Shown here in pieces: positions 51,981 through 63,951 of a stretch of DNA of 64,000 nt; within the stretch, counting starts at the first letter, position 1; each line of letters opens with the position of its first letter. The notes beneath the pieces are model-generated. The model was not told the DNA's origin. It was given only the letters and a program-made list of their open reading frames with translations, and made no database searches. Made by a program: the position numbers and the translations under genes. Source of the DNA: Auanema rhodensis (Eukaryota > Nematoda > Chromadorea > Rhabditida > Rhabditidae); assembly GCA_964057225.1 (NCBI GenBank), contig OZ059900.1, forward strand, positions 16,693,638 to 16,757,637. The letters are read 5' to 3'.

Positions 51981-54374
51981 CCCCTTATGGCTAATATTGA
52001 TTAAATCGATTTTTGTTCATATGAGTCGTCAAATGCAACGAATTTCAGCGTGTTACACACTAAAATGAAGCATTTCACATGCTGAACACTAGAAAAATAC
52101 AAAAACACAGTATTTCCCATGAGAAATATTTTATTATGCTGGAAAACCAGTTTTTGGAAATTTCGCTGTAAACAAGGTTTTGACTTACGATTTCATGTGT
52201 TCAAACTCATGCAATGTCAATGAAACCTAGCTCAAAATTGTTCGTACAACGTCTAGTTCCACTTTCACGACAAAAAAACAGGGGTTAGAAAATTAAGGAA
52301 ATTAGCATATTCTGAGGGCACGCCCCTTATGGCTAATATTGATTAAATCGATTTTTGTTCATATGAGTCGTCAAATGCAACGAATTTCAGCGTGTTACAA
52401 ACTAAAATGAAGCATTTTACATGCTGAACACTAGAAAAATACAAAAACACAGTGTTTCCCATGAGAAATATTTTATTATGCTGGAAAACCAGTTTTTGGA
52501 AATTTCGCTGTAAACAAGGTTTTGACTTACGATTTCATGTGTTCAAACTCATGCAATGTCAATGAAACCTAGCTCAAAATTGTTCGTACAACGTCTAGTT
52601 CCACTTTCACGACAAAAAAACAGGGGTTAGAAAATTAAGGAAATTAGCATATTCTGAGGGCACGCCCCTTATGGCTAATATTGATTAAATCGATTTTTGT
52701 TCATATGAGTCGTCAAATGCAACGAATTTCAGCGTGTTACATACTAAAATGAAGCATTTTACATGCTGAACACTAGAAAAATACAAAAACACAGTATTCC
52801 CCATGAGAAATATTTTATTATGCTGGAAAACCAGTTTTTGGAAATTTCGCTGTAAACAAGGTTTTGACTTACGATTTCATGTGTTCAAACTCATGCAATG
52901 TCAATGAAACCTAGCTCAAAATTGTTCGTACAACGTCTAGTTCCACTTTCACGACAAAAAAACAGGGGTTAGAAAATTAAGGAAATTAGCATATTCTGAG
53001 GGCACGCCCCTTATGGCTAATATTGATTAAATCGATTTTTGTTCATATGAGTCGTCAAATGCAACGAATTTCAGCGTGTTACATACTAAAATGAAGCATT
53101 TTACATGCTGAACACTAGATAAATACAAAAACACAGTATTTCCCATGAGAAATATTTTATTATGCTGGAAAACCAGTTTTTGGAAATTTCGCTGTAAACA
53201 AGGTTTTGACTTACGATTTCATGTGTTCAAACTCATGCAATGTCAATGAAACCTAGCTCAAAATTGTTCGTACAACGTCTAGTTCCACTTTCACGACAAA
53301 AAAACAGGGGTTAGAAAATTAAGGAAATTAGCATATTCTGAGGGCACGCCCCTTATGGCTAATATTGATTAAATCGATTTTTGTTCATATGAGTCGTCAA
53401 ATGCAACGAATTTCAGCGTGTTACATACTAAAATGAAGCATTTTACATGCTGAACACTAGAAAAATACAAAAACACTGTATTTCCCATGAGAAATATTTT
53501 ATTATGCTGGAAAACCAGTTTTTGGAAATTTCGCTGTAAACAAGGTTTTGACTTACGATTTCATGTGTTCAAACTCATGCAATGTCAATGAAACCTAGCT
53601 CAAAATTGTTCGTACAACGTCTAGTTCCACTTTCACGACAAAAAAACAGGGGTTAGAAAATTAAGGAAATTAGCATATTCTGAGGGCACGCCCCTTATGG
53701 CTAATATTGATTAAATCGATTTTTGTTCATATGAGTCGTCAAATGCAACGAATTTCAGCGTGTTACATACTAAAATGAAGCATTTTACATGCTGAACACT
53801 AGAAGAATACAAAAACACAGTATTTCCCATGAGAAATATTTTATTATGCTGGAAAACCAGTTTGTGGAAATTTCGCTGTAAACAAGGTTTTGACTTACGA
53901 TTTCATGTGTTCAAACTCATGCAATGTTAATGAAACCTAGCTCAAAATTGTTCGTACAACGTCTAGTTCCACTTTCACGACAAAAAAACAGGGGTTAGAA
54001 AATTAAGGAAATTAGCATATTCTGAGGGCACGCCCCTTATGGCTAATATTGATTAAATCGATTTTTGTTCATATGAGTCGTCAAATGCAACGAATTTCAG
54101 CGTGTTACATACTTAAATGAAGCATTTTACATGCTGAACACTAGAAAAATACAAAAACACAGTATTTCCCATGAGAAATATTTTATCATGCTGGAAAACC
54201 AGTTTTTGGAAATTTCGCTGTAAACAAGGTTTTGACTTACGATTTCATGTGTTCAAACTCATGCAATGTCAATGAAACCTAGCTCAAAATTGTTTGTACA
54301 ACGTCTAGTTCCACTTTCACGACAAAAAAACAAGGGTTAGAAAATTAAGGAAATTAGCATATTCTGAGGGCACG
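51981..54374. repeat. 8-monomer HOR, copy 2, seven members (m153-m159)
   Basis: F, E-235T, A-135C, A-114T, A with CACTGT, D-238T and C follow at an offset of 2736. The eighth member (E) is absent and a C copy with an insertion (m160) follows instead. m159 has a private ACTTAAATG. The right edge coincides with the end of the E/F zone. Confidence 0.92.
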
Positions 54375-54717
54375 CCCCTTATGGCTAATATTGATTAAAT
54401 CGATTTTTGTTCATATGAGTCGTCAAATGCAACGAATTTCAGCGTGTTACATACTAAAATGAAGCATTTTACATGCTGAACACTAGAAAAATACAAAAAC
54501 ACAGTATTTCCCATGAGAAATATTTTATCATGCTGGAAAACCAGTTTTTGGAAATTTCGCTGTAAACAAGGTTTTGACTTACGATTTCATGTGTTCAAAC
54601 TCATGCAATGTCAATGAAACCTAGCTCAAAATTGTTTGTACAACGTCTAGTTCCACTTTCACGACAAAAAAACAAGGGTTAGATAAATTAAGGAAATTAG
54701 CATATTCTGAGGGCACG
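54375..54717. repeat. 343-bp C monomer m160 with insertion near position 309
   Basis: TTAGATAAATTAAGG replaces TTAGAAAATTAAGG, one base longer. The same insertion is in m164 (55744-56086), 1369 bases on, and nowhere else that I saw. Confidence 0.93.
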
Positions 54718-55743
54718 CCCCTTATGGCTAATATTGATTAAATCGATTTTTGTTCATATGAGTCGTCAAATGCAACGAATTTCAGCGTGTTACATACTAA
54801 AATGAAGCATTTTACATGCTGAACACTAGAAAAATACAAAAACACAGTATTTCCCATGAGAAATATTTTATTATGCTGGAAAACCAGTTTTTGGAAATTT
54901 CGCTGTAAACAAGGTTTTGACTTACGATTTCATGTGTTCAAACTCATGCAATGTCAATGAAACCTAGCTCAAAATTGTTCGTACAACGTCTAGTTCCACT
55001 TTCACGACAAAACAACAGGGGTTAGAAAATTAAGGAAATTAGCATATTCTGAGGGCACGCCCCTTATGGCTAATATTGATTAAATCGATTTTTGTTCATA
55101 TGAGTCGTCAAATGCAACGAATTTCAGCGTGTTACACACTAAAATGAAACATTTCACATGCTGAACACTAGCAGAATACAAAAACACAGTATTTCCCATG
55201 AGAAATATTTTATTATGCTGGAAAACCAGTTTTTCGAAATTTCGCTGTAAACAAGGTTTTGACTTACGATTTCATGTGTTCAAACTCATGCAATGTCAAT
55301 GAAACCTAGCTCAAAATTGTTCGTACAACGTCTAGTTCCACTTTCACGACAAAAAAACAAGGGTTAGAAAATTAAGGAAATTAGCATATTCTGAGGGCAC
55401 GCCCCTTATGGCTAATATTGATTAAATCGATTTTTGTTCATATGAGTCGTCAAATGCAACGAATTTCAGCGTGTTACATACTAAAATGAAGCATTTTACA
55501 TGCTGAAGACTAGAAAAATACAAAAACACAGTATTTCCCATGAGAAATATTTTATTATGCTGGAAAACCAGTTTTTGGAAATTTCGCTGTAAACAAGGTT
55601 TTGACTTACGATTTCATGTGTTCAAACTCATGCAATGTCAATGAAACCTAGCTCAAAATTGTTCGTACAACGTCTAGTTCCACTTTCACGACAAAAAAAC
55701 AGGGGTTAGAAAATTAAGGAAATTAGCATATTCTGAGGGCACG
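54375..55743. repeat. 4-monomer HOR, copy 1 (m160-m163)
   Basis: Order: 343-bp C with an inserted T (TTAGATAAATTAAGG), A, B with GAAACAT instead of GAAGCAT, A with 107G. The length is 1369 bp. m161 has a private ACAAAACAACAGG and m162 a private A113C (CTAGCAGAAT), neither shared with copy 2. Confidence 0.92.
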
Positions 55744-57112
55744 CCCCTTATGGCTAATATTGATTAAATCGATTTTTGTTCATATGAGTCGTCAAATGCA
55801 ACGAATTTCAGCGTGTTACATACTAAAATGAAGCATTTTACATGCTGAACACTAGAAAAATACAAAAACACAGTATTTCCCATGAGAAATATTTTATCAT
55901 GCTGGAAAACCAGTTTTTGGAAATTTCGCTGTAAACAAGGTTTTGACTTACGATTTCATGTGTTCAAACTCATGCAATGTCAATGAAACCTAGCTCAAAA
56001 TTGTTTGTACAACGTCTAGTTCCACTTTCACGACAAAAAAACAAGGGTTAGATAAATTAAGGAAATTAGCATATTCTGAGGGCACGCCCCTTATGGCTAA
56101 TATTGATTAAATCGATTTTTGTTCATATGAGTCGTCAAATGCAACGAATTTCAGCGTGTTACATACTAAAATGAAGCATTTTACATGCTGAACACTAGAA
56201 AAATACAAAAACACAGTATTTCCCATGAGAAATATTTTATTATGCTGGAAAACCAGTTTTTGGAAATTTCGCTGTAAACAAGGTTTTGACTTACGATTTC
56301 ATGTGTTCAAACTCATGCAATGTCAATGAAACCTAGCTCAAAATTGTTCGTACAACGTCTAGTTCCACTTTCACGACAAAAAAACAGGGGTTAGAAAATT
56401 AAGGAAATTAGCATATTCTGAGGGCACGCCCCTTATGGCTAATATTGATTAAATCGATTTTTGTTCATATGAGTCGTCAAATGCAACGAATTTCAGCGTG
56501 TTACACACTAAAATGAAACATTTCACATGCTGAACACTAGAAGAATACAAAAACACAGTATTTCCCATGAGAAATATTTTATTATGCTGGAAAACCAGTT
56601 TTTCGAAATTTCGCTGTAAACAAGGTTTTGACTTACGATTTCATGTGTTCAAACTCATGCAATGTCAATGAAACCTAGCTCAAAATTGTTCGTACAACGT
56701 CTAGTTCCACTTTCACGACAAAAAAACAAGGGTTAGAAAATTAAGGAAATTAGCATATTCTGAGGGCACGCCCCTTATGGCTAATATTGATTAAATCGAT
56801 TTTTGTTCATATGAGTCGTCAAATGCAACGAATTTCAGCGTGTTACATACTAAAATGAAGCATTTTACATGCTGAAGACTAGAAAAATACAAAAACACAG
56901 TATTTCCCATGAGAAATATTTTATTATGCTGGAAAACCAGTTTTTGGAAATTTCGCTGTAAACAAGGTTTTGACTTACGATTTCATGTGTTCAAACTCAT
57001 GCAATGTCAATGAAACCTAGCTCAAAATTGTTCGTACAACGTCTAGTTCCACTTTCACGACAAAAAAACAGGGGTTAGAAAATTAAGGAAATTAGCATAT
57101 TCTGAGGGCACG
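55744..57112. repeat. 4-monomer HOR, copy 2 (m164-m167)
   Basis: It repeats the insertion in m164 (343 bp), plain A, GAAACAT in m166 and 107G in m167. It lacks the private changes of m161 and m162, so those arose after the duplication. The last member, A-107G, also starts the dimer step that follows. Confidence 0.92.
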
Positions 57113-58138
57113 CCCCTTATGGCTAATATTGATTAAATCGATTTTTGTTCATATGAGTCGTCAAATGCAACGAATTTCAGCGTGTTACATACTAAAATGA
57201 AGCATTTTACATGCTGAACACTAGAAGAATACAAAAACACAGTATTTCCCATGAGAAATATTTTATTATGCTGGAAAACCAGTTTGTGGAAATTTCGCTG
57301 TAAACAAGGTTTTGACTTACGATTTCATGTGTTCAAACTCATGCAATGTCAATGAAACCTAGCTCAAAATTGTTCGTACAACGTCTAGTTCCACTTTCAC
57401 GACAAAAAAACAGGGGTTAGAAAATTAAGGAAATTAGCATATTCTGAGGGCACGCCCCTTATGGCTAATATTGATTAAATCGATTTTTGTTCATATGAGT
57501 CGTCAAATGCAACGAATTTCAGCGTGTTACATACTAAAATGAAGCATTTTACATGCTGAAGACTAGAAAAATACAAAAACACAGTATTTCCCATGAGAAA
57601 TATTCTATTATGCTGGAAAACCAGTTTTTGGAAATTTCGCTGTAAACAAGGTTTTGACTTACGATTTCATGTGTTCAAACTCATGCAATGTCAATGAAAC
57701 CTAGCTCAAAATTGTTCGTACAACGTCTAGTTCCACTTTCACGACAAAAAAACAGGGGTTAGAAAATTAAGGAAATTAGCATATTCTGAGGGCACGCCCC
57801 TTATGGCTAATATTGATTAAATCGATTTTTGTTCATATGAGTCGTCAAATGCAACGAATTTCAGCGTGTTACATACTAAAATGAAGCATTTTACATGCTG
57901 AACACTAGAAGAATACAAAAACACAGTATTTCCCATGAGAAATATTTTATTATGCTGGAAAACCAGTTTGTGGAAATTTCGCTGTAAACAAGGTTTTGAC
58001 TTACGATTTCATGTGTTCAAACTCATGCAATGTCAATGAAACCTAGCTCAAAATTGTTCGTACAACGTCTAGTTCCACTTTCACGACAAAAAAACAGGGG
58101 TTAGAAAATTAAGGAAATTAGCATATTCTGAGGGCACG
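56771..58138. repeat. A-107G / D dimer in two tandem copies (m167-m170)
   Basis: m167 and m169 are A with 107G (GAAGACT); m168 and m170 are D. The dimers are 56771-57454 and 57455-58138. m169 has a private TATTCTATTA. The step overlaps the last monomer of the 4-monomer HOR. Confidence 0.9.
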
Positions 58139-60190
58139 CCCCTTATGGCTAATATTGATTAAATCGATTTTTGTTCATATGAGTCGTCAAATGCAACGAA
58201 TTTCAGCGTGTTACATACTAAAATGAAGCATTTTACATGCTGAACACTAGAAAAATACAAAAACACAGTATTTCCCATGAGAAATATTTTATCATGCTGG
58301 AAAACCAGTTTTTGGAAATTTCGCTGTAAACAAGGTTTTGACTTACGATTTCATGTGTTCAAACTCATGCAATGTCAATGAAACCTAGCTCAAAATTGTT
58401 TGTACAACGTCTAGTTCCACTTTCACGACAAAAAAACAAGGGTTAGAAAATTAAGGAAATTAGCATATTCTGAGGGCACGCCCCTTATGGCTAATATTGA
58501 TTAAATCGATTTTTGTTCATATGAGTCGTCAAATGCAACGAATTTCAGCGTGTTACACACTAAAATGAAGCATTTCACATGCTGAACACTAGAAGAATAC
58601 AAAAACACAGTATTTCCCATGAGAAATATTTTATTATGCTGGAAAACCAGTTTTTCGAAATTTCGCTGTAAACAAGGTTTTGACTTACGATTTCATGTGT
58701 TCAAACTTATGCAATGTCAATGAAACCTAGCTCAAAATTGTTCGTACAACGTCTAGTTCCACTTTCACGACAAAAAAACAGGGGTTAGAAAATTAAGGAA
58801 ATTAGCATATTCTGAGGGCACGCCCCTTATGGCTAATATTGATTAAATCGATTTTTGTTCATATGAGTCGTCAAATGCAACGAATTTCAGCGTGTTACAA
58901 ACTAAAATGAAGCATTTTACATGCTGAACACTAGAAAAATACAAAAACACAGTATTTCCCATGAGAAATATTTTATCATGCTGGAAAACCAGTTTTTGGA
59001 AATTTCGCTGTAAACAAAGTTTTGACTTACGATTTCATGTGTTCAAACTCATGCAATGTCAATGAAACCTAGCTCAAAATTGTTCGTACAACGTCTAGTT
59101 CCACTTTCACGACAAAAAAACAGGGGTTAGAAAATTAAGGAAATTAGCATATTCTGAGGGCACGCCCCTTATGGCTAATATTGATTAAATCGATTTTTGT
59201 TCATATGAGTCGTCAAATGCAACGAATTTCAGCGTGTTATATACTAAAATGAAGCATTTTACATGCTGAACACTAGAAAAATACAAAAACACAGTATTTC
59301 CCATGAGAAATATTTTATCATGCTGGAAAACCAGTTTTTGGAAATTTCGCTGTAAACAAGGTTTTGACTTACGATTTCATGTGTTCAAACTCATGCAATG
59401 TCAATGAAACCTAGCTCAAAATTGTTCGTACAACGTCTAGTTCCACTTTCACGACAAAAAAACAGGGGTTAGAAAATTAAGGAAATTAGCATATTCTGAG
59501 GGCACGCCCCTTATGGCTAATATTGATTAAATCGATTTTTGTTCATATGAGTCGTCAAATGCAACGAATTTCAGCGTGTTACACATTAAAATGAAGCATT
59601 TTACATGCTGAACACTAGAAAAATACAAAAACACAGTATTTCCCATGAGAAATATTTTATTATGCTGGAAAACCAGTTTTTGGAAATTTCGCTGTAAACA
59701 AGGTTTTGACTTACGATTTCATGTGTTCAAACTCATGCAATGTCAATGAAACCTAGCTCAAAATTGTTCGTACAACGTCTAGTTCCACTTTCACGACAAA
59801 AAAACAAGGGTTAGAAAATTAAGGAAATTAGCATATTCTGAGGGCACGCCCCTTATGGCTAATATTGATTAAATCGATTTTTGTTCATATGAGTCGTCAA
59901 ATGCAACGAATTTCAGCGTGTTACAAACTAAAATGAAGCATTTTACATGCTGAACACTAGAAAAATACAAAAACACAGTATTTCCCATGAGAAATATTTT
60001 ATTATGCTGGAAAACCAGTTTTTGGAAATTTCGCTGTAAACAAGGTTTTGACTTACGATTTCATGTGTTCAAACTCATGCAATGTCAATGAAACCTAGCT
60101 CAAAATTGTTCGTACAACGTCTAGTTCCACTTTCACGACAAAAAAACAGGGGTTAGAAAATTAAGGAAATTAGCATATTCTGAGGGCACG
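58139..60190. repeat. Monomers m171-m176, rearranged copy of the transition block
   Basis: m171 is C. m172 is B with 301G and a private C228T. m173 has 78A, 155C and a private G196A. m174 has 76T (TTATATACT) and 155C. m175 has ACACATT on the left but 155T, 263C and 301A on the right. m176 has 78A. This follows the order m82, m83, m84, m85/m87, m88, with m175 equal to the left of m85 joined to the right of m87. Confidence 0.87.
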
Positions 60191-61216
60191 CCCCTTATGG
60201 CTAATATTGATTAAATCGATTTTTGTTCATATGAGTCGTCAAATGCAACGAATTTCAGCGTGTTACATACTAAAATGAAGCATTTTACATGCTGAACACT
60301 AGAAAAATACAAAAACACAGTATTTCCCATGAGAAATATTTTATCATGCTGGAAAACCAGTTTTTGGAAATTTCGCTGTAAACAAGGTTTTGACTTACGA
60401 TTTCATGTGTTCAAACTCATGCAATGTCAATGAAACCTAGCTCAAAATTGTTCGTACAACGTCTAGTTCCACTTTCACGACAAAAAAACAGGGGTTAGAA
60501 AATTAAGGAAATTAGCATATTCTGAGGGCACGCCCCTTATGGCTAATATTGATTAAATCGATTTTTGTTCATATGAGTCGTCAAATGCAACGAATTTCAG
60601 CGTGTTACACATTAAAATGAAGCATTTTACATGCTGAACACTAGAAAAATACAAAAACACAGTATTTCCCATGAGAAATATTTTATCATGCTGGAAAACC
60701 AGTTTTTGGAAATTTCGCTGTAAACAAGGTTTTGACTTACGATTTCATGTGTTCAAACTCATGCAATGTCAATGAAACCTAGCTCAAAATTGTTTGTACA
60801 ACGTCTAGTTCCACTTTCACGACAAAAAAACAGGGGTTAGAAAATTAAGGAAATTAGCATATTCTGAGGGCACGCCCCTTATGGCTAATATTGATTAAAT
60901 CGATTTTTGTTCATATGAGTCGTCAAATGCAACGAATTTCAGCGTGTTACAAACTAAAATGAAGCATTTTACATGCTGAACACTAGAAAAATACAAAAAC
61001 ACAGTGTTTCCCATGAGAAATATTTTATTATGCTGGAAAACCAGTTTTTGGAAATTTCGCTGTAAACAAGGTTTTGACTTACGATTTCATGTGTTCAAAC
61101 TCATGCAACGTCAATGAAACCTAGCTCAAAATTGTTCGTACAACGTCTAGTTCCACTTTCACGACAAAAAAACAGGGGTTAGAAAATTAAGGAAATTAGC
61201 ATATTCTGAGGGCACG
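60191..61216. repeat. Monomers m177-m179, order 155C-mixed, ACACATT, E
   Basis: m177 has 155C, 263C and 301G. m178 has ACACATT, 155C, 263T and 301G. m179 is E with 235C, the only E copy right of 54375. The trio parallels m84-m86 and m134-m136. Confidence 0.88.
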
Positions 61217-61557
61217 CCCCTTATGGCTAATATTGATTAAATCGATTTTTGTTCATATGAGTCGTCAAATGCAACGAATTTCAGCGTGTTACACACTAAA
61301 ATGAAGCATTTCACATGCTGAACACTAGAAGAATACAAAAACACAGTTTTTCCATGAGAAATATTTTATTATGCTGGAAAACCAGTTTTTCGAAATTTCG
61401 CTGTAAACAAGGTTTTGACTTACGATTTCATGTGTTCAAACTCATGCAATGTCAATGAAACCTAGCTCAAAATTGTTCGTACAACGTCTAGTTCCACTTT
61501 CACGACAAAAAAGCAAGGGTTAGAAAATTAAGGAAATTAGCATATTCTGAGGGCACG
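61217..61557. repeat. 341-bp B monomer m180 with the m14-type deletion
   Basis: It carries all B marks (78C, 96C, 115G, 176C, 301A) and the CAGTTTTTCCATGAG deletion of m14, m21 and m22. It adds a private A-to-G in the A run (AAAAAAGCAAGGG). It lies more than 54 kb from its relatives. Confidence 0.93.
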
Positions 61558-63951
61558 CCCCTTATGGCTAATATTGATTAAATCGATTTTTGTTCATATG
61601 AGTCGTCAAATGCAACGAATTTCAGCGTGTTACATACTAAAATGAAGCATTTTACATGCTGAACACTAGAAAAATACAAAAACACAGTATTTCCCATGAG
61701 AAATATTTTATTATGCTGGAAAACCAGTTTTTGGAAATTTCGCTGTAAACAAGGTTTTGACTTACGATTTCATGTGTTCAAACTCATGCAATGTCAATGA
61801 AACCTAGCTCAAAATTGTTTGTACAACGTCTAGTTCCACTTTCACGACAAAAAAACAAGGGTTAGAAAATTAAGGAAATTAGCATATTCTGAGGGCACGC
61901 CCCTTATGGCTAATATTGATTAAATCGATTTTTGTTCATATGAGTCGTCAAATGCAACGAATTTCAGCGTGTTACATACTAAAATGAAGCATTTTACATG
62001 CTGAACACTAGAAGAATACAAAAACACAGTATTTCCCATGAGAAATATTTTATTATGCTGGAAAACCAGTTTGTGGAAATTTCGCTGTAAACAAGGTTTT
62101 GACTTACGATTTCATGTGTTCAAACTCATGCAATGTCAATGAAACCTAGCTCAAAATTGTTCGTACAACGTCTAGTTCCACTTTCACGACAAAAAAACAG
62201 GGGTTAGAAAATTAAGGAAATTAGCATATTCTGAGGGCACGCCCCTTATGGCTAATATTGATTAAATCGATTTTTGTTCATATGAGTCGTCAAATGCAAC
62301 GAATTTCAGCGTGTTACATACTAAAATGAAGCATTTTACATGCTGAACACTAGAAAAATACAAAAACACAGTATTTCCCATGAGAAATATTTTATCATGC
62401 TGGAAAACCAGTTTTTGGAAATTTCGCTGTAAACAAGGTTTTGACTTACGATTTCATGTGTTCAAACTCATGCAATGTCAATGAAACCTAGCTCAAAATT
62501 GTTTGTACAACGTCTAGTTCCACTTTCACGACAAAAAAACAAGGGTTAGAAAATTAAGGAAATTAGCATATTCTGAGGGCACGCCCCTTATGGCTAATAT
62601 TGATTAAATCGATTTTTGTTCATATGAGTCGTCAAATGCAACGAATTTCAGCGTGTTACATACTAAAATGAAGCATTTTACATGCTGAACACTAGAAAAA
62701 TACAAAAACACAGTATTTCCCATGAGAAATATTTTATTATGCTGGAAAACCAGTTTTTGGAAATTTCGCTGTAAACAAGGTTTTGACTTACGATTTCATG
62801 TGTTCAAACTCATGCAATGTCAATGAAACCTAGCTCAAAATTGTTCGTACAACGTCTAGTTCCACTTTCACGACAAAAAAACAGGGGTTAGAAAATTAAG
62901 GAAATTAGCATATTCTGAGGGCACGCCCCTTATGGCTAATATTGATTAAATCGATTTTTGTTCATATGAGTCGTCAAATGCAACGAATTTCAGCGTGTTA
63001 CACACTAAAATGAAGCATTTCACATGCTGAACACTAGAAGAATACAAAAACACAGTATTTCCCATGAGAAATATTTTATTATGCTGGAAAACCAGTTTTT
63101 CGAAATTTCGCTGTAAACAAGGTTTTGACTTACGATTTCATGTGTTCAAACTCATGCAATGTCAATGAAACCTAGCTCAAAATTGTTCGTACAACGTCTA
63201 GTTCCACTTTCACGACAAAAAAACAGGGGTTAGAAAATTAAGGAAATTAGCATATTCTGAGGGCACGCCCCTTATGGCTAATATTGATTAAATCGATTTT
63301 TGTTCATATGAGTCGTCAAATGCAACGAATTTCAGCGTGTTACATACTAAAATGAAGCATTTTACATGCTGAACACTAGAAAAATACAAAAACACAGTAT
63401 TTCCCATGAGAAATATTTTATCATGCTGGAAAACCAGTTTTTGGAAATTTCGCTGTAAACAAGGTTTTGACTTACGATTTCATGTGTTCAAACTCATGCA
63501 ATGTCAATGAAACCTAGCTCAAAATTGTTTGTACAACGTCTAGTTCCACTTTCACGACAAAAAAACAAGGGTTAGAAAATTAAGGAAATTAGCATATTCT
63601 GAGGGCACGCCCCTTATGGCTAATATTGATTAATTCGATTTTTGTTCATATGAGTCGTCAAATGCAACGAATTTCAGCGTGTTACACACTAAAATGAAGC
63701 ATTTCACATGCTGAACACTAGAAGAATACAAAAACACAGTATTTCCCATGAGAAATATTTTATTATGCTGGAAAACCAGTTTTTCGAAATTTCGCTGTAA
63801 ACAAGGTTTTGACTTACGATTTCATGTGTTCAAACTCATGCAATGTCAATGAAACCTAGCTCAAAATTGTTCGTACAACGTCTAGTTCCACTTTCACGAC
63901 AAAAAAACAGGGGTTAGAAAATTAAGGAAATTAGCATATTCTGAGGGCACG
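61217..63951. repeat. Monomers m180-m187, order B A D C A B C B
   Basis: m180 is the 341-bp B. m181 is A with 263T and 301A. m182 is D. m183 is C. m184 is A. m185 is B-301G. m186 is C. m187 is B-301G with a private TTAATTCG. The first seven follow the class order of m22-m28 (7179-9571). Confidence 0.88.
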
